Origin: Bacteroidota bacterium | Lineage (GTDB): Bacteria > Bacteroidota > Bacteroidia > Bacteroidales > UBA6013 | Assembly (NCBI GenBank): GCA_020048645.1 | Contig: JAIFMG010000146.1 | Coordinates: 16,287 to 80,286, forward strand | DNA: 64,000 nucleotides | Direction: 5' to 3' | In this document: in pieces, positions 50,945 through 59,009 of the stretch | Layout: each line of letters opens with the position of its first letter | Position numbering within the stretch: the first letter of the stretch is position 1 | Position numbers and translations under genes: made by a program | The notes under the pieces: generated by a model | The model's input: only the letters and a program-made list of their open reading frames with translations | The model's database searches: none | What the model was told of the DNA's origin: nothing

Positions 50945-53722
50945 ATGAAAAAACATCTTTCGACGGCCTTGCTCCTGCTTTGCATCGCGGGAGCGGCCAT
51001 GGCCCAGACGACGATCCGGGGCACGGTCCTGGACGAGTCCACGGGCGAGACCCTGATCGGCGCCTCGGTGATGTACTCGCCCACGCAGGGCACGATCACC
51101 GACTTCGACGGGAACTTCGCGCTTTCCTTGCCCAACGGGCAGCACACCCTGACGGTGGCCTACGTGGGCTATGCCTCGAAGACCGTCGCGGTGCAGGCCA
51201 ACGGCAGCCCCATCAACCTGTCGATCAAGCTGGAGAGCGAGATCCTGGACGAGGTGGTCATCGTGGCCGACGTGGCCCTGGCTCGGCGCACTCCGGTCGC
51301 GTTCACGAACGTCCTGCCGACGAAGATCCAGGAGGAGCTGGCGGGCCAGGACCTGCCCATGATCCTGAACTCGACGCCGGGCGTCTATGCCACGCAACAG
51401 GGCGGCGGCGACGGCGACGCCCGGGTGAACATCCGGGGCTTCAACCAGCGGAACGTGGCCGTGATGCTGGACGGCATCCCGGTGAACGACATGGAGAACG
51501 GCTGGGTCTATTGGTCGAACTGGTTCGGCCTGGACGCCGTGACGCGGACCATGCAGGTGCAGCGGGGCCTGGGCGCCTCGAAGCTGGCCCTGCCGTCGGT
51601 GGGCGGCACCATGAACATCATCACCAAGGGCATCGAGGCCCAGCGCAGCGCGAACGCGATGCAGTTCGTGGGCAGCGACGGATACCTGCGCACGGCCGTG
51701 GGCCTGACCTCCGGGCAGTTGCCCAACGGCTTCGGCATCACCTTCGCCGGCTCGTACAAGCGGGGCGACGGCTGGGCCGACCAGACCTGGACCGAGGGCT
51801 GGTTCTACTTCCTTCGGGTGGACAAGCGCGTGGGCCAGCACCTGTTCACGGCCTCGGCCATGGGCGCGCCCCAGTCGCACGGGCAGCGCTCTTTCACGCA
51901 GCCCATCGCCGAGCTCGACAAAGAGTACGCGGCTGGCCTGGCCGACCGCTACGACTCAGCGGACGTGAACTTCATCGACACCACGGGCTACACCGACCGG
52001 GGGCCCCGCTACAACCAGCACTGGGGCTGGCTCAACCGCTGGACGCTCGACGAGAACGGCGACACGATCTGGGGCGAGCGCGAGGCCGTGAACGAGCGCG
52101 AGAACTTCTACCACAAGCCGCTCTTCAGCCTCAAGCACTCCTGGTCCACCGAGGATGGGCGCTTCTTCCTCTCGAACATCCTCTACAGCTCCTTCGGCGA
52201 CGGTGGCGGCACGGGCCTGAACGAGTCGGTCAACCAGGTTGACGGGCTGGTCGATTTCCAGTTGATCTACGACAACAACATCAGCAACCGCTTCACCCCT
52301 GGCCGGGCGGGCAACGTGCGGGTGGCCTCGATGAACAACCACTCGTGGTACGGCTACCTGGGCACCCTGACGGCCAAGCTCAACGAGAGCCTGACCCTTT
52401 CGGGCGGAATCGACGCCCGGACTTACCGGGGCCAGCACTACCGGGTCATCCATGACATGCTCGGCGGCGAGTTCTTCTACGACCTGCGCAACCCGCCGAT
52501 CACCAACCACAACGACTACAACCGGGAGAAGCGCCTGGGCGACATCATCAGCTACAACAACGACGGCCTGGTGCGCTGGGGCGGCGGCTTCGGGCAAGTC
52601 GAGTACGCCTCCGAGCGGTTCAGCGCCTTCTTCAACGCCTCCGCGGCGCGCAGCTCGTACCAGCGCATCGACTACTTCGCGCCCAAGGTCATCGAGCTGG
52701 CCGACACCACCTTCACCGTGGGCCTGGTAACGGCCGTGCAGGACGGCAAGACGGTCTTCGTGGACCAGGAGGTCGAGTACAACGGCGTAACCTACACCCG
52801 CAACTCGCCCGAGGCCGAGATCAACCAGACCGACTGGCAGCACTTCTGGGGCTACACCTTCAAGGGCGGGGCCAACTTCAACCTGAACGAGCACATCAAC
52901 TTCTTCGCCAACGCCGGCTACCTCTCGCGGGCGCCGCGCTTCAACAACGTGTTCCTGGTCAGCCAGAACCGCGTGATCCAGGACGCCAAGAACGAGAACG
53001 TCGCGGCCGTCGAGTTCGGGGCCACCTACGGCTCGCCCAAATTCAGCACCAACCTCAACGGCTACTACACCCGCTGGATGAACAAGCCCGCCGACCGCGT
53101 CCAGTCAGTTACCATCGACGACCGCCAGTACTCGGTCAACATCAACGGCATGAACGCCCTGCACATGGGCCTCGAGCTGGACTTCGTTTACAAGCCGCAC
53201 CGCATGGTCGAGCTCAACGGCGTGGTCTCGCTGGGCGACTGGACCTGGCAGTCGGCCGACACGGCCATCCTGCGCGACGACGACGGCCGGGAGGTGGGCA
53301 AGGTGGGCTTCGACGCCAAGGGCGTCCACGTGGGCGACGCCGCCCAGACCCAGTACGCGGCCAACATCCGCCTGGCGCCCTTCAAGGGCTTCTACTTCCG
53401 CCTCGAGGGACGGCACTTCGCCCGCTACTTCGCCGAGTTCGACCCCTTCACGCTCCAGGGCGAGAACTCCGGCCGCGACTCTTGGCAGATGCCCGCCTAC
53501 ACGCTCTTCGACCTGAGCGCCGGCTACGACTTCAAGATAGGCAAGGTCTATTCGAAGGTCAACTTCAACGTCCTGAACCTCTTCGACACGGCCTACATCT
53601 CCGACGCGGTCAACAACGACCAGTACCTGGCCAACAACCCGCGCACCTTCGACGCCAAGTCCGCCACGGTCTTCATGGGCCTGGGCCGCCGCTACATGCT
53701 CACGCTCTCGGCCCGGTTCTGA
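50945..53722 (+). CDS. TonB-dependent receptor with carboxypeptidase-like domain
   Basis: Outer-membrane active transporter, 925 aa. Signal peptide MKKHLSTALLLLCIAGAAMA; CarboxypepD_reg-like domain (TTIRGTVLDESTGETLIGA, GYASKTVAV) about 20-105; plug domain about 115-230 (LPMILNSTPGVYATQQGGGD, VNIRGFNQRNVAVMLDGIPV); then the beta-barrel ending in an aromatic strand RRYMLTLSARF. No SusD-like partner follows, which points to iron, cofactor or another small ligand rather than a glycan, but the substrate is unknown. The ATG at 50945 fits the signal peptide. Confidence 0.92.
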   Translation: MKKHLSTALLLLCIAGAAMAQTTIRGTVLDESTGETLIGASVMYSPTQGTITDFDGNFALSLPNGQHTLTVAYVGYASKTVAVQANGSPINLSIKLESEILDEVVIVADVALARRTPVAFTNVLPTKIQEELAGQDLPMILNSTPGVYATQQGGGDGDARVNIRGFNQRNVAVMLDGIPVNDMENGWVYWSNWFGLDAVTRTMQVQRGLGASKLALPSVGGTMNIITKGIEAQRSANAMQFVGSDGYLRTAVGLTSGQLPNGFGITFAGSYKRGDGWADQTWTEGWFYFLRVDKRVGQHLFTASAMGAPQSHGQRSFTQPIAELDKEYAAGLADRYDSADVNFIDTTGYTDRGPRYNQHWGWLNRWTLDENGDTIWGEREAVNERENFYHKPLFSLKHSWSTEDGRFFLSNILYSSFGDGGGTGLNESVNQVDGLVDFQLIYDNNISNRFTPGRAGNVRVASMNNHSWYGYLGTLTAKLNESLTLSGGIDARTYRGQHYRVIHDMLGGEFFYDLRNPPITNHNDYNREKRLGDIISYNNDGLVRWGGGFGQVEYASERFSAFFNASAARSSYQRIDYFAPKVIELADTTFTVGLVTAVQDGKTVFVDQEVEYNGVTYTRNSPEAEINQTDWQHFWGYTFKGGANFNLNEHINFFANAGYLSRAPRFNNVFLVSQNRVIQDAKNENVAAVEFGATYGSPKFSTNLNGYYTRWMNKPADRVQSVTIDDRQYSVNINGMNALHMGLELDFVYKPHRMVELNGVVSLGDWTWQSADTAILRDDDGREVGKVGFDAKGVHVGDAAQTQYAANIRLAPFKGFYFRLEGRHFARYFAEFDPFTLQGENSGRDSWQMPAYTLFDLSAGYDFKIGKVYSKVNFNVLNLFDTAYISDAVNNDQYLANNPRTFDAKSATVFMGLGRRYMLTLSARF

Positions 53723-53751
53723 GCCTCCCCTGCCAACGGGCTTCCGCACGC

Positions 53752-53793
53752 GAAGGCCCCGCCGCGCCCCTGCCCGGGGCGGGCGGGGCCTTC
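53752..53793 (+). terminator. Intrinsic terminator-like hairpin
   Basis: 12-bp stem GAAGGCCCCGCC / GGCGGGGCCTTC about 30 bp after the TonB receptor stop; T run short. Confidence 0.7.
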
Positions 53794-53835
53794 CGCTTCG
53801 CGCCCCGCCGCCGCGGCGGAAGTCCGGGAAAAGCC

Positions 53836-53843
53836 TATTTTCG
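53836..53843 (+). promoter_or_regulatory. Putative -7 promoter element (TATTTTCG)
   Basis: TAnnTTtG-like element 81 bp before the kynA gene. Confidence 0.4.
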
Positions 53844-53923
53844 CGCTCCGCCCGCGCCGCCCGCCAGGGCCCGCCGCGCAGGACGCGCCCAACAACAACC
53901 CTACCCCACCCCCTAGCCCGACC

Positions 53924-54937
53924 ATGGACCACGAGCTTTCGGAAAGAGAAAAAAGCGTGCTCGCCCGCCTCAAGGAGCGATTCAACGAAAACAGCGGCGA
54001 GCTGGCCAACTACCTGGAGGGCCTGCTCTACTACAACGGCGTCAGCTACTGGGACTACATCCACCAGGACACCCTGCTGAGCCTCCAGCAGCCGAAGACC
54101 CAGTTCGACGACGAGCTGATCTTCATCACCTACCACCAGATCTCGGAGCTCTACTTCAAGCTCATCCGGCACGAGCTCGACATCATCACCTGCCACCACC
54201 GCAAGGAGTACCTGGTCAAGAACAACTGGATCAAGCGCCTGGGCCGCGTGGTCAACTACTTCGACAAGCTGACCCAGAGCTTCGACATCATGACCCCGGG
54301 CCAGTTCGGCCAGCCCAACCAGTTCTTCGACCGCGACGAGTTCGCCAAGTTCCGCCTGACCCTCATGCCCGCCAGCGGATTCCAGACGGCGCAGTTCCGC
54401 ATGATCGAAATCATGTCCACGGGCGTCTTCAACCTGCTCAAGCGCGAGACCAAGCAGCAACTGCTGGGCGTGACGGACCTGAAGAAGCTCTACCGCAACA
54501 TCTACTGGAAATCGGGCGGGCGCTTCCTGCCGCAGGACGCCCAGAGCATGGACGAGGTGGCCTACCAGAAGATCAAGACCCTGCTCAACTTCGAGCGGCG
54601 CTACGACCAGCAGCTCCTGGAGATGGTCGAGGCCTACATGCTGCGCAACATCGAGTACATCTTCTTCCACTACGAGGGCCAGAACCAGGCCGAGCACCGC
54701 CAGCTCCGCGGCCTGCGCGAGGACCCCGAGCTGCGCGCCCTGCTGCTCGACTACGACAAGGCCGTCAACCTCCGCTGGAAAGGCGTCCACTACGGCAGCG
54801 TCCGCCAGCACATGTCCGAGAGCACCAAGGGCACCGGCGGCACCAACTGGCAGGAGTTTCTGCCCCCGGCCAAGCAGTTGTTGCAATATTTCCCCAAATT
54901 GCACCCCGAACCCACCCCGGAAGCCCCCAAACCCTAA
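53924..54937 (+). CDS. kynA: Tryptophan 2,3-dioxygenase
   Basis: Heme enzyme opening the tryptophan ring to N-formylkynurenine, 337 aa. Family signatures seen: VSYWDYIHQDTLLSLQQ, DELIFITYHQISELYFKLI (distal His), GFQTAQFRMIE, and a C-terminal KGTGGTNWQEFL. This points to kynurenine pathway use, for tryptophan breakdown or NAD synthesis. No other kyn gene lies nearby. It leads an apparent operon with hisA (11-bp gap) and cdaA, which is an unusual company. Confidence 0.93.
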   Translation: MDHELSEREKSVLARLKERFNENSGELANYLEGLLYYNGVSYWDYIHQDTLLSLQQPKTQFDDELIFITYHQISELYFKLIRHELDIITCHHRKEYLVKNNWIKRLGRVVNYFDKLTQSFDIMTPGQFGQPNQFFDRDEFAKFRLTLMPASGFQTAQFRMIEIMSTGVFNLLKRETKQQLLGVTDLKKLYRNIYWKSGGRFLPQDAQSMDEVAYQKIKTLLNFERRYDQQLLEMVEAYMLRNIEYIFFHYEGQNQAEHRQLRGLREDPELRALLLDYDKAVNLRWKGVHYGSVRQHMSESTKGTGGTNWQEFLPPAKQLLQYFPKLHPEPTPEAPKP

Positions 54938-54948
54938 GCCGCGACACC

Positions 54949-55662
54949 ATGCAGATCATCCCCGCCATCGACCTCATCGACGGAAAATGCGTCCGCCTCA
55001 GCCAAGGCGACTACGCGACGGCCAAGACCTACTTCGACGACCCGCTGGAAGTGGCCAAGCGCTTCGAGGACGCCGGCATCACGCGGCTGCACCTGGTGGA
55101 CCTGGACGGCGCCAAGGCCGGCCGCGTGGTCAACCACGGCGTGCTCGACCGCATCTCCAAATACACCGACCTGGTCATCGACTTCGGCGGCGGCCTCAAG
55201 CGCCGCGAAGACCTGGACATCGTCTTCGCCTCGGGCGCGCACATGGCCACCGTCGGCAGCGTGGCCGCCCGCCAGCCCGAGCTGTTCCTCGAGTGGCTCC
55301 AGCTCTTCGGGGCCGAGCGCATGATCCTCGGGGCCGACGCCCGCGGGGGCAAGGTCGCCGTCTCGGGCTGGCTCGACGACACCGAGCTGGACGTGGTGGA
55401 CTTCGCCCGCCAAATGGCCTCCCGCGGCGTGCGGCAGGTCATCAGCACCGACATCGCCAAAGACGGGATGCTCACCGGGCCGAGCTTCGAGCTCTACGAG
55501 GCCCTGGCCCATGCCGCGCCGGGCCTGCGCCTGGTGGCCAGCGGCGGCATCGGCTCGCTGGACGACCTGCGCCGCCTCAAGGCCCAGGGCCTGCACGGCG
55601 CCATCGTCGGCAAGGCCTTCTACGAAGGACACATCAGCCTCCGCGAGCTGGCCGATTTCTGA
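54949..55662 (+). CDS. hisA: Phosphoribosylformimino-AICAR-P isomerase (HisA)
   Basis: Histidine biosynthesis isomerase, 237 aa, (beta/alpha)8 barrel. Catalytic D8 in IPAIDLIDGKCVRL; phosphate-binding loops in VIDFGGGLKRREDL and VASGGIGSLDDL; active-site segment TDIAKDGMLTGPS. HisA is preferred over HisF because of IPAIDLIDGK and the DIAKDGMLTGP motif. The other his genes are not in the window. Second gene of the kynA-hisA-cdaA group. Confidence 0.93.
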   Translation: MQIIPAIDLIDGKCVRLSQGDYATAKTYFDDPLEVAKRFEDAGITRLHLVDLDGAKAGRVVNHGVLDRISKYTDLVIDFGGGLKRREDLDIVFASGAHMATVGSVAARQPELFLEWLQLFGAERMILGADARGGKVAVSGWLDDTELDVVDFARQMASRGVRQVISTDIAKDGMLTGPSFELYEALAHAAPGLRLVASGGIGSLDDLRRLKAQGLHGAIVGKAFYEGHISLRELADF

Positions 55663-55684
55663 GCCAAAACCCTCCCCCTAGCCC

Positions 55685-56503
55685 ATGGACTTCATCCAGA
55701 TCCGTTTCCTCGACATCCTCGACATCTTCCTGGTGGCCTTCCTGTTCTACCAGGTTTACATGCTCATCCGGGGCACCGTGGCCATCAACATCGTCAGCGG
55801 CATCGCGGCCACCTACCTCATCTGGCTGTTCGTCAAGGCCCTGAACATGGAGCTGCTGGGCAGCATCCTGGGCCAGGTCATGGGCGTGGGCGTCATCGCC
55901 ATCATGATCGTCTTCCAGCAGGAAATCCGCAAGTTCCTCCTTATGATCGGCACCCGCTATTTCTCCAACAGCAACTTCACCTGGGCCAACCTGCTGGGCA
56001 TCTTCGGCAAGGGCGAGCAGGAGCTGAGCAAGGTGCGCATCTATCCCATCCTCAACGCCGTGTCGAGCATGGCCAGCACCAAGACGGGCGCGCTGATCGT
56101 CATCGCCCAAAAGTCGGACCTGACGGCCTACGCCGAAACGGGCCAGTCGCTGGCAGCCGAGACCTCGCAGCGCCTGCTCGAATCCATCTTCTTCAAGAAC
56201 AGCCCCTTGCACGACGGGGCCGTGATCATCCAGGACGAGAAGATACGGGCGGCCTCCTGCGTGCTTCCCGTCTCGCAAGACCAGAGCCTGCCCAAGCACC
56301 TGGGCCTGCGGCACCGCGCCGCCCTGGGCATCTCCGAGATTTCGGACGCCTTCATCATCATCGTCTCCGAGGAGACCGGCTACATCTCCTACACCAGCAA
56401 CGGCCGCATCAAGACCAACATCCAGGCCAACGACCTGCGGCGGCTCATGGAAGAGACCTTCGAGGTCAAGAAGCTCGAAAAAGCTCCCGCCCTGGCCGAC
56501 TGA
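55685..56503 (+). CDS. cdaA: Diadenylate cyclase (CdaA)
   Basis: Membrane-bound c-di-AMP synthase, 272 aa. Three N-terminal transmembrane helices (about 10-85), a short coiled coil, then the DAC domain with the catalytic motifs HDGAVII (D about 177) and GLRHRAALG (RHR about 208). c-di-AMP controls potassium and osmotic balance. In many Bacteroidota cdaA sits next to folP; here it follows hisA by 22 bp and no regulator gene is visible. End of the operon; no clear terminator seen. Confidence 0.93.
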   Translation: MDFIQIRFLDILDIFLVAFLFYQVYMLIRGTVAINIVSGIAATYLIWLFVKALNMELLGSILGQVMGVGVIAIMIVFQQEIRKFLLMIGTRYFSNSNFTWANLLGIFGKGEQELSKVRIYPILNAVSSMASTKTGALIVIAQKSDLTAYAETGQSLAAETSQRLLESIFFKNSPLHDGAVIIQDEKIRAASCVLPVSQDQSLPKHLGLRHRAALGISEISDAFIIIVSEETGYISYTSNGRIKTNIQANDLRRLMEETFEVKKLEKAPALAD

Positions 56504-56646
56504 AGGCTCTGGTGCCTTCCGAGCAGGCAGTCTCCGCCGACCACCGCTCCCCGACCGGCCAACAACGGGCTTTTTCGCTGGAAACCAACAACTTGTGAAA
56601 AACCAAAGCACGACCCGCCTGCACGGGAGAAAAATCGTCCGGGCAC

Positions 56647-56677
56647 TTGCTATTCCAAGATTTAGTTTGTAGCTTTG
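56647..56677 (+). promoter_or_regulatory. Promoter TTG-N20-TAGCTTTG
   Basis: TTG at 56647-56649, 20 bp, TAGCTTTG at 56670-56677, 46 bp before the AAA/PD-(D/E)XK gene. TTTGTAGCTTTGGCTATAC resembles the promoter at 4602-4631. Confidence 0.65.
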
Positions 56678-56722
56678 GCTATACCCTACAAAAAGATTGA
56701 AAAACCTAGATAATCAAACCAA

Positions 56723-58423
56723 ATGAAGGAGCTAGACCTTGGAAATTCAGATTTCAAAAAAATAATCAAAAACAACAACTACTTTGTTGACAAGTCTTTG
56801 CTGATAAAAGAAGTGATCAAAGCTCAAAAACAAGTTATTTTGTTGCCACGCCCAAGACGTTTTGGGAAGACATTGAACCTATCCATGCTAAAATATTTCT
56901 TCGATATCAACGAACCTGAAAATGTAAATCTGTTTACTCAACTAAACATTTGGAAAACTGAAGAAGAAATTGTTCAGAAACAAGGAAAATACCCAATCAT
57001 CTATCTAAGTTTTAAGGATGCAAAACAAAATACTTGGGATGATACTCTCCAACATATAAAAATAGAAATCGCAAAATTATTTAGAACCCACAATTATCTG
57101 TTAAAAGACAATACCTTAATGGACAATGAAAAACTTGAATTTGAAAAGATAGCCAACAGAACTGCCCATAATGTTGATTTTGAAGTCAGTATCAAGCAAT
57201 TAAGCGAATATTTGCATCGATACTACCAGCAAGAAGTTGTAATTCTTATTGACGAATACGATACACCCATTCAAGCAAGCCATAAAAAATTCTATGAAAG
57301 TGCAATTTCGTTTATGCGAAATTTGTTAAGTGGCGCATTGAAAGACAATACATTTCTTTACAAAGGAATAATAACAGGCATTTTGCGGGTATCAAAAGAA
57401 AGCATTTTCACCGGACTGAACAATGTAACAGCCCACACAATTTTTGATGAAGAATTTTCAGATAAATTTGGATTTACAGAAAGCGAAACGAAACAGATTC
57501 TAAAAGATTTTGATGTTTCTACCCCTTACGAAGAAATTAAAAAATGGTATGATGGCTATAGATTTGGTTCCCACAGTGGCATTTACAATCCTTGGTCCAT
57601 CCTAAATTATGCACTTGGCCATAAAAATGGCTTTAAAACTTTTTGGGCCAATACAAGTTCTAATGAGTTGCTGAAGGAACAATTGGAAGACAGGAATGAA
57701 AATGAAATCAGAGAACAGCTTATGCAACTTATCAACAATGAGACCATTGAAAAAGAAATTGATGACAATTTTGTTTTTCCGGATTTGGAAAAAAACAAGG
57801 ACTTGGTTTGGTCCTTGCTCACCTTCAGTGGATACCTAACATCAATCAATAAAGTTGGCCGCAAATCTTACGAATTGAAAATTCCAAATTACGAAATAAA
57901 AACAGTTTTTCAAGACATTGTCATCCATTGGCTGAATACCAATCTAAAAATCAAGCAAAAATTACTGTTAGATACGACCAACTGGCTGATAAACAATGAA
58001 ATTAAGCGATTTGAATTGGGATTCAAAAAAATAATCGGTGATACTTTCAGCTATTTTGACACACAAGGAGAGCCTGAAAATGTATATCAATCTTATGTGC
58101 TTGGACTGCTTGCGATCATTGGCGATGACTATATCATCAAATCAAATCGAGAAAGTGGTGATGGGCGATATGATGTCATGCTGATTCCACATGATAAAAA
58201 CAAGTTTGGTGTCGTGATTGAAATAAAGCAAATTGCAAAGCAAGAAGCAGAAAAAGACATAGATTTCCACAAACGAATCGACGAAAAGATAAAAGAAGCT
58301 CTACAACAGATAGAAAGAAACAAATATTACAAAGAACTCATTGAAAATAAAGTTTCAAAAATAATAAAACTCCCAATTGTATTTGCTGGAAAAGAACCCT
58401 ACATCAATCTGATCGGAGAATGA
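56723..58423 (+). CDS. AAA-ATPase-like / PD-(D/E)XK nuclease protein (copy 2)
   Basis: A 566-aa paralogue of the 5824-7545 product with the same layout: nucleotide loop RPRRFGKT (about 42-50), Walker B ILIDEYDTPIQ (about 173-184), and a C-terminal nuclease-like core DGRYDVMLIPHD plus GVVIEIKQ. AT-rich in a GC-rich neighbourhood, with its own promoter; it looks like an independent insertion between cdaA and the propeller kinase. Function unknown, as for copy 1. It is intact. Confidence 0.88.
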   Translation: MKELDLGNSDFKKIIKNNNYFVDKSLLIKEVIKAQKQVILLPRPRRFGKTLNLSMLKYFFDINEPENVNLFTQLNIWKTEEEIVQKQGKYPIIYLSFKDAKQNTWDDTLQHIKIEIAKLFRTHNYLLKDNTLMDNEKLEFEKIANRTAHNVDFEVSIKQLSEYLHRYYQQEVVILIDEYDTPIQASHKKFYESAISFMRNLLSGALKDNTFLYKGIITGILRVSKESIFTGLNNVTAHTIFDEEFSDKFGFTESETKQILKDFDVSTPYEEIKKWYDGYRFGSHSGIYNPWSILNYALGHKNGFKTFWANTSSNELLKEQLEDRNENEIREQLMQLINNETIEKEIDDNFVFPDLEKNKDLVWSLLTFSGYLTSINKVGRKSYELKIPNYEIKTVFQDIVIHWLNTNLKIKQKLLLDTTNWLINNEIKRFELGFKKIIGDTFSYFDTQGEPENVYQSYVLGLLAIIGDDYIIKSNRESGDGRYDVMLIPHDKNKFGVVIEIKQIAKQEAEKDIDFHKRIDEKIKEALQQIERNKYYKELIENKVSKIIKLPIVFAGKEPYINLIGE

Positions 58424-58506
58424 ATGGTGAAACTTATTGCAGCAAGTAGTCTTGCGTTTGCCACGCACACTCTTATCAAGAACCTTGTTTTTTCGTCCCC
58501 TTTTCT
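58424..58506. other. 3' flank shared with AAA/PD-(D/E)XK copy 1
   Basis: The segment near 58450-58487 (CGCACACTCTTATCAAGAACC) is similar to the sequence at 7807-7830 (CGCACACTCGTATAAAGAACC) downstream of copy 1, suggesting that more than the gene itself was duplicated or co-inserted. Confidence 0.55.
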
Positions 58507-59009
58507 TTACAAATTCATGGCTCATCATAAGGTAATAAGGTTATTTTGACTCCGCCAATTGATTTTCTACTAAGGCTTTGCCCAAAAACAGGATCTTATA
58601 CCATTTGCTTTCAAGGGTGATAGATACAAATCGTCAACATCCTGCGAAATTTGGAAAATTCCGCGCGAATCCCGAAGGAATGGAATTGCCTGGCCTATCC
58701 TCCCGACGAGGATAATTTCACCCCTTCGGGGTTCTATTCTTTGGTCTGGATCCGCCTTCTACAATCATTTCACCCCTTCGGGGTTGGGCGAGGTCTTGAG
58801 GCAATCCATCACGATCGAACTCAATTGGGAATGACACGGATCGGGCGAATCCCGAAGGGGTGGAATTGTTGTAGCCTGCCAAGCGTGCGAAGGAGGAGAG
58901 CCCCGAAGGGCTGGCATTATCGGCTCTTCCTCCCGACGAGGATAATTTCACCCCTTCGGGCTTGGGCGAGGCTTTTAGGCAATCCGTCACCTTTGAAATC
59001 GGCTTGGGG
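58507..59009 (+). repeat. Foldback repeat, copy with two hairpin cores
   Basis: Outer left arm at 58507-58600, inner arm near 58605-58655, then alternating CCCGAAGG.../...CCTTCGGG cores with right inner arms at 58759-58829 and 58941-59009. It ends directly at the TGA stop of the propeller kinase gene (59010-59012, minus strand). No outer right arm. Confidence 0.85.
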
